Shown one piece after another: positions 42,631-46,514 of a DNA stretch of 46,514 bases. Every line of letters starts with the position of its first letter. Position 1 is the stretch's first letter. The position numbers and the translations under genes were made by a program. Below the pieces are notes generated by a model. The model was not told the DNA's origin and made no database searches. It worked only from the letters and a program-made list of their open reading frames with translations. Origin of the DNA: Burkholderiales bacterium (GTDB lineage Bacteria; Pseudomonadota; Gammaproteobacteria; Burkholderiales; Burkholderiaceae_C). The stretch spans positions 1 to 46,514 of the forward strand of contig CANNRR010000008.1 in NCBI GenBank assembly GCA_947508055.1, written 5' to 3'.

Positions 42631-43392
42631 ATGGACCGCCTAGCCTTCAACGCCGCTGCTGCCATCAACGAGCAGCGGGTTGCCCGTCAGATGACCACCA
42701 ACGAGTTGGCCAACGTCTCCACGCCCGGTTTCAAGCGCAGCTTTGAGGCCGCCTTGCAGGCAGTGAAAGTGGAAGGTCCGGGCTTTCAAAGCCGTATGCA
42801 GCCGCAGGCCTATAGCACCGACAACATCAACATGACCCCTGGCACCCTCATGTCCACCGGTCGCGACATGGATGTGGCGCTTAATGACCAGACTGTGCTT
42901 GGCGTCAGTACACCCGACGGACAACTGGCCTTTACCCGGCGCGGCGACCTTCGCATCAACGCTAAGGGTGCGCTTGAAAATGGCGCTGGCCATCTGGTGC
43001 GGGGTCAGGGTGGGGCAGCGATCACAATTCCACCCGGATTTCAGGTTTCGATTGCACAAGACGGCACGGTCTATGCGCTGGACCCTGCGCAGGTGGGGGT
43101 GGCACAACCGGTTTCGGTCGGCAAACTGCTGCTGCGCGATGCCAGCAAGACGCCCTTGCAGCGCACTGAAATCGGGCTTTACCAGGCGGTTGGCAAACCC
43201 GGGCAGGACATTGAGCCCGGTCCGGTGCTGCCGTCCCTCACTGGCAAATCACTCGAGGGCAGCAATGTCAACGCCATGGAAGTGATGGTCAAACTCATTT
43301 CGCAAAGCCGCTCATTTGAGCAGCAAGTCAACATGATCAAGGAAAGCAAGCAGGTCGACGAATCCGGCGCCAGCATGCTGAAGTCAAGTTAA
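42631..43392 (+). CDS. flgF: Flagellar proximal rod protein FlgF
   Basis: 253 aa. Begins MDRLAFNAAAAINEQRVARQMTTNELANVSTPGFKRSFEA, contains the hook-basal-body middle domain (MDVALNDQTVLGVSTPDGQLAFTRRGDLRINAKG) and ends with the axial helix SNVNAMEVMVKLISQSRSFEQQVNMIKESKQVDESGASML. Normal size. Between flgE and flgG as usual. Confidence 0.96.
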   Translation: MDRLAFNAAAAINEQRVARQMTTNELANVSTPGFKRSFEAALQAVKVEGPGFQSRMQPQAYSTDNINMTPGTLMSTGRDMDVALNDQTVLGVSTPDGQLAFTRRGDLRINAKGALENGAGHLVRGQGGAAITIPPGFQVSIAQDGTVYALDPAQVGVAQPVSVGKLLLRDASKTPLQRTEIGLYQAVGKPGQDIEPGPVLPSLTGKSLEGSNVNAMEVMVKLISQSRSFEQQVNMIKESKQVDESGASMLKSS

Positions 43393-43441
43393 TGACCTTG
43401 GATCCGAATCCCAACTAGCAGATTAGAAACAGGAGCAAACC

Positions 43442-44224
43442 ATGGATGCATCAATGTGGGTGGCCAAGACCGGCCTCGATGCCCAGCAGACACGTATGAA
43501 CGTGATCTCCAACAATCTGGCCAATGTCAATACCACCGGTTTCAAGCGCGACCGTGCGGTTTTTGAAGACTTGTTGTACCAAAACATCCGCCAGGCCGGC
43601 GGGCAGACTGACGCCACCTCGCAGGCCCCTACCGGCCTGATGCTGGGTACCGGTGTGCGCGTCGTCGCCACCGAGAAGTTGCACGCCCAGGGCAATATGG
43701 TTAACAGTCAGAACCCGCTCGACATTGCCATTGCCGGCGACGGCCACTTTCAAATCGCCCAGGCCGACGGCACCATTGCCTACACCCGTGACGGCAACTT
43801 CAAGCTCTCCGCCACCGGCCAACTCGTCACCTCCAACGGTGCCTTGCTGCAACCCGCCATTACCGTTCCCACCACTGCGGCGAGCATCACCGTGGGGCGC
43901 GACGGCATTGTGTCCGTTGAACTCAACACCGGCGGCCAGCAGGTGTTGGGGCAGTTGCAGATTGCGCGCTTTGTCAATCCGAGCGGGCTGCAGTCGCTGG
44001 GTCAGAACCTGATGAAGGAAACCCCTGCCAGCGGCACGCCGCAAGTACTCAAGCCCGGCCAGACCGGCGCGGGCACACTGATGCAGGGCACGCTGGAAGC
44101 CTCCAACGTCAATGTGGTGGAAGAGATGGTCAACATGATCGAAACCCAGCGCGCCTACGAGATCAACTCCAAGGCGATCTCGGCGGTCGACGGCATGCTC
44201 AAGTACATCAACCAGAACATGTAA
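43442..44224 (+). CDS. flgG: Flagellar distal rod protein FlgG
   Basis: 260 aa, the usual length. Opens MDASMWVAKTGLDAQQTRMNVISNNLANVNTTGFKRDRAVFEDLLYQ and contains PLDIAIAGDGHFQIAQADGTIAYTRDGNFKLSATGQLV; ends EASNVNVVEEMVNMIETQRAYEINSKAISAVDGMLKYINQNM, all diagnostic. Forms the distal rod through the P and L rings. AGGAGC site before ATG. Confidence 0.98.
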   Translation: MDASMWVAKTGLDAQQTRMNVISNNLANVNTTGFKRDRAVFEDLLYQNIRQAGGQTDATSQAPTGLMLGTGVRVVATEKLHAQGNMVNSQNPLDIAIAGDGHFQIAQADGTIAYTRDGNFKLSATGQLVTSNGALLQPAITVPTTAASITVGRDGIVSVELNTGGQQVLGQLQIARFVNPSGLQSLGQNLMKETPASGTPQVLKPGQTGAGTLMQGTLEASNVNVVEEMVNMIETQRAYEINSKAISAVDGMLKYINQNM

Positions 44225-44236
44225 GGAGTCGCTATC

Positions 44237-44908
44237 ATGAAGTTCCTTGGCACGCTCCTTCTGACCGGTGCACTCGGTGCATGCAGCATGTTGCCGGTGG
44301 AGCCCCTTGCCCATACAAAGGAATTCACCCCGGTGTACCCGGTGCAACCGGCCCAGTTGCCCATCGCCACCGGTGCCATTTACAGCGGGCGCACGACAGA
44401 GAGTTTTTTCAACGGTAGCCGGGGTTTTCAGGTGGGCGACTTGATTACGGTCATCCTGGATGAAGACACACAGGCTAAGCGCGAGCAGCTCGGCAAAGTC
44501 ACCCGCGATTCCAGCACCAGTATTTCGCCGCCCGGTCTGGGCAATCTGATGACACGTATAGGTGTTTTGTCCAGCGCCGGCAAGCTTGGCACCAGTACTT
44601 CAAATGAAGGAACAGGCAACGTCACCCAAAACGGTCAGCTCAGTGGGTCTGTGACCGTGGCCGTGATCGGCATCATGTCCAACGGCAACCTGGTCTTGCG
44701 CGGTGAGAAGCAACTGGCGCTGACCGAAGGCAGCGAAGTCATTCAGGTTGCCGGTGTCATCCGGCCCGATGACATCGCCCCGAACAACACCGTGCTCTCC
44801 AGGCGGCTGGCCAATGCCCAGATCACCTACCGTGGCACAGGCGACCTGGCGGCCATCGCCCATCCGGGCTGGGGCACAAGCTTGCTGCTCAAATTCTGGC
44901 CGTTCTAG
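44237..44908 (+). CDS. flgH: Flagellar L-ring lipoprotein FlgH
   Basis: 223 aa outer-membrane lipoprotein. Lipobox LGAC at residues 13-16 (TGALGACSML). Core motifs: SGRTTESFFNGSRGFQVGDLITVILDEDTQAKREQ and GNLVLRGEKQLALTEGSEVIQVAGVIRPDDIAPNNTVLSRRLANAQITYRGTGDLA; ends WGTSLLLKFWPF. 12 bases after flgG, with AAGGAG site. Confidence 0.97.
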   Translation: MKFLGTLLLTGALGACSMLPVEPLAHTKEFTPVYPVQPAQLPIATGAIYSGRTTESFFNGSRGFQVGDLITVILDEDTQAKREQLGKVTRDSSTSISPPGLGNLMTRIGVLSSAGKLGTSTSNEGTGNVTQNGQLSGSVTVAVIGIMSNGNLVLRGEKQLALTEGSEVIQVAGVIRPDDIAPNNTVLSRRLANAQITYRGTGDLAAIAHPGWGTSLLLKFWPF

Positions 44909-44927
44909 GCGGTCAAGGCCACACACC

Positions 44928-46061
44928 ATGAAACATTTTTCGCGCTGCCTTCCCGTGTTGGCTTTCTTGTGGCTGTTACCCCCGTCGTGGGCGCATGCCG
45001 ACCGCATCAAGGACCTCACCACCGTGGCTGCCATGCGCAGCAACCAGATCATCGGTTTCGGCCTGATCGTCGGCCTTCAAGGCACGGGTGACGGCGACCT
45101 GTCCTATACCAACCAAAGCATGAAAACCCTGCTCAACCGCATGGGTGTCAACCAGGAAAACGCGCTCAAAGATTTCGAAACCGCCGTTCTTCCTAACAAA
45201 GCTGAACTGAAGAACGTAGCCGCCGTCATGGTCACAGCCGATCTGCCTGGCATGGCCAAGCCTGGGCAGCGTATTGATATCAACGTCTCGGCCATCGGCA
45301 AAGCCACCAGCCTGCGCGGCGGCAGCCTGCTGCTGACCAGCATGCGCGGTGTCGATGGTGAAATTTACGCCCTCGCGCAGGGTGCCCTGTCGGCCACGGC
45401 GGTGGATGTCGGCGGTGCCGGCTCCAAGGTGTCGGTCGGGGTCACCACCGCCTCACGCATCCCCGGCGGTGCCAGTGTCGAGCGCGTGGTGGACAACCCG
45501 TTTGACAAGGCCGACAACGTGCTTCTCAACGTGCGCGACAGCGATTTCACCACCGCATCAACTATCGTCAGGGTCATCAATGACAAATTTGGTGCCGACG
45601 TGGCGCAGGCGCTCGATGGAGTCTCCATCACCGTGCGCGCCCCGCTTGACACGACCCAGCGGGTGAGCTTCCTGAGCATGATCGAGAACCTCGACGTGCA
45701 GCCCGGTGAGCCGTCTGCCCGGGTGGTGGTCAATGCCCGCACCGGCACGGTGGTCATCAGCCGCAACGTGCGCGTCACTGCTGCTGCCGTCACCCACGGC
45801 ACGATTTCGGTCACGGTCGCCGCTACCAACGAGGTGTCACAACCGGGCGCCTTCTCGCAGGGCCAGACCAGGGACGTACAAAACGTCGACATCAAGGTCA
45901 CCGAACCCAATAAACCGATGTTTCTGTTCCAGCCTGGCGTTGATTTGCGCCAGATCGTGGATGCCGTCAACCAGGTGGGCGCTACGCCCTCGGCGCTGAT
46001 TTCCATCCTTGAAGCCCTCAAGAGCTCTGGCAGTCTGCGTGCCGAACTTGTCGTGATTTAG
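44928..46061 (+). CDS. flgI: Flagellar P-ring protein FlgI
   Basis: 377 aa from ATG 44928 (a longer frame overlaps flgH and is not protein-like). Signal peptide (about 1-24, cleavage near AHA-DR), then DRIKDLTTVAAMRSNQIIGFGLIVGLQGTGDGD, the family opening, and the end LFQPGVDLRQIVDAVNQVGATPSALISILEALKSSGSLRAELVVI. Forms the periplasmic P ring with help from FlgA. 19 bases after flgH. Confidence 0.97.
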   Translation: MKHFSRCLPVLAFLWLLPPSWAHADRIKDLTTVAAMRSNQIIGFGLIVGLQGTGDGDLSYTNQSMKTLLNRMGVNQENALKDFETAVLPNKAELKNVAAVMVTADLPGMAKPGQRIDINVSAIGKATSLRGGSLLLTSMRGVDGEIYALAQGALSATAVDVGGAGSKVSVGVTTASRIPGGASVERVVDNPFDKADNVLLNVRDSDFTTASTIVRVINDKFGADVAQALDGVSITVRAPLDTTQRVSFLSMIENLDVQPGEPSARVVVNARTGTVVISRNVRVTAAAVTHGTISVTVAATNEVSQPGAFSQGQTRDVQNVDIKVTEPNKPMFLFQPGVDLRQIVDAVNQVGATPSALISILEALKSSGSLRAELVVI

Positions 46062-46077
46062 GCCCGAAGGACTGCGC

Positions 46078-46514
46078 ATGGACCCCCTCAACTCATCTTC
46101 TGCAAACCTGCCGCCGAGTGCAGTCAGCACCCCCAAGTCGTATCTTGACTTCGGTGGCCTGGGCCAGCTCAAGGGCCAGGCGCGCCAGGACGCGAAAGCC
46201 GCCACGCGTGAAACCGCTCAGCAATTTGAGGCTCTGTTCATTCAGATGATGATGAAATCCATGCGTGAGGCCTCCATCAAGAGCGACCTGTCGGACTCCT
46301 CGGGCAAAGAAACCTTTGAAGGCATGTTTGACCGTGAAGTCTCGGTGCAAATGGCCAAGCGCAATAACCTGGGCGTGGCCGACCTGCTGGTCAAGAATAT
46401 GCCTGTGCAGGATGCCCCTACACCGAGTACCGCCGCCATGCTGCAGGCCCACAGCGCCGCCAGCCCCGTTGGCATTGCGCTAGACCGTGCCGCGGCGGCC
46501 GTCAAAGGCTTTGC
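46078..46514 (+). CDS. flgJ: FlgJ rod-capping protein, 5' part (cut by window end)
   Basis: Reading frame open to the end of the window, 145 codons visible. ATG with GAAGG seven bases upstream, 16 bases after flgI. The rod-binding domain is evident: ARETAQQFEALFIQMMMKSMREAS-like sequence and SGKETFEGMFDREVSVQMAKRNNLGVADLLVKNM. Betaproteobacterial FlgJ normally has a C-terminal peptidoglycan hydrolase domain; that part would be outside, so it is unknown whether it is present here. Confidence 0.93.
   Translation, partial: MDPLNSSSANLPPSAVSTPKSYLDFGGLGQLKGQARQDAKAATRETAQQFEALFIQMMMKSMREASIKSDLSDSSGKETFEGMFDREVSVQMAKRNNLGVADLLVKNMPVQDAPTPSTAAMLQAHSAASPVGIALDRAAAAVKGF

Noticed and set aside
44748..44927. 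Upstream extension of flgI
   Set aside because: It runs through flgH in another frame and lacks a signal peptide; ATG 44928 gives the family length and a signal sequence.

Overview
The window looks like the chromosome of a motile betaproteobacterium, most likely Burkholderiales and probably Comamonadaceae-like. This is an inference from protein style, gene order and moderate GC; there is no rRNA or other phylogenetic marker beyond a partial alaS. It is almost entirely one large flagellar gene cluster. No tRNA, rRNA, CRISPR array, insertion sequence or prophage was seen, and no gap between genes exceeds 300 bases.

Layout. (1) 1-2023: 3'-part of alaS, then a convergent stand-alone receiver-domain protein, two small plus-strand genes (a membrane-anchored unknown and a Sel1-repeat protein) and an adhesin-E-like secreted protein. 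(2) 14062 down to 4209, minus strand: flhA-flhF-flhG-fliA, then a sigma-28 promoter, fliS, motA, motB, an unknown membrane-anchored protein and an unusual potassium channel with two voltage-sensor domains but one pore. (3) 14271-23831, plus strand: a FliK-type protein, fliL-M-N-O-P-Q-R, flhB and three uncharacterised genes, two of them clearly single-span membrane proteins. (4) 24968-23856, minus: a sigma-54 activator without an N-terminal sensory domain. (5) 25162-30977, plus: a non-flagellar block of Sel1 protein, PLD-like/J-domain protein, tryptophan-rich 25-residue-repeat protein, a possible small ORF and a 16-repeat Sel1 protein. (6) 31080-34647, plus: flgP-flgT, a FimV-like protein, a second FliK-type protein and an FhlB-like protein, behind a sigma-28 promoter. 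(7) 36263-34632, minus: flgA, flgM, flgN. (8) 36363-46514, plus: a LysM/lysozyme-like gene, a terminator, a consensus sigma-54 promoter, then flgB-C-D-E-F-G-H-I-J (flgJ cut by the window end); flgE is exceptionally long (1116 aa).

How it works together. The promoter motifs fit a polar-flagellum type hierarchy: sigma-54 sites in front of flgB, flgA and the LysM gene (and weaker ones between flhA and fliK), served by the sigma-54 activator, build the hook-basal body. FlhF/FlhG set flagellar position and number. FliA, restrained by FlgM, then fires late sigma-28 promoters for fliS-mot-channel, flgM-flgN and flgP-flgT. FlgP/FlgT suggest outer-membrane-associated extra rings. The most unusual items are the tandem-voltage-sensor K+ channel downstream of motAB, the unknown protein between them, the repeat-protein island, and the unknown trio behind flhB.
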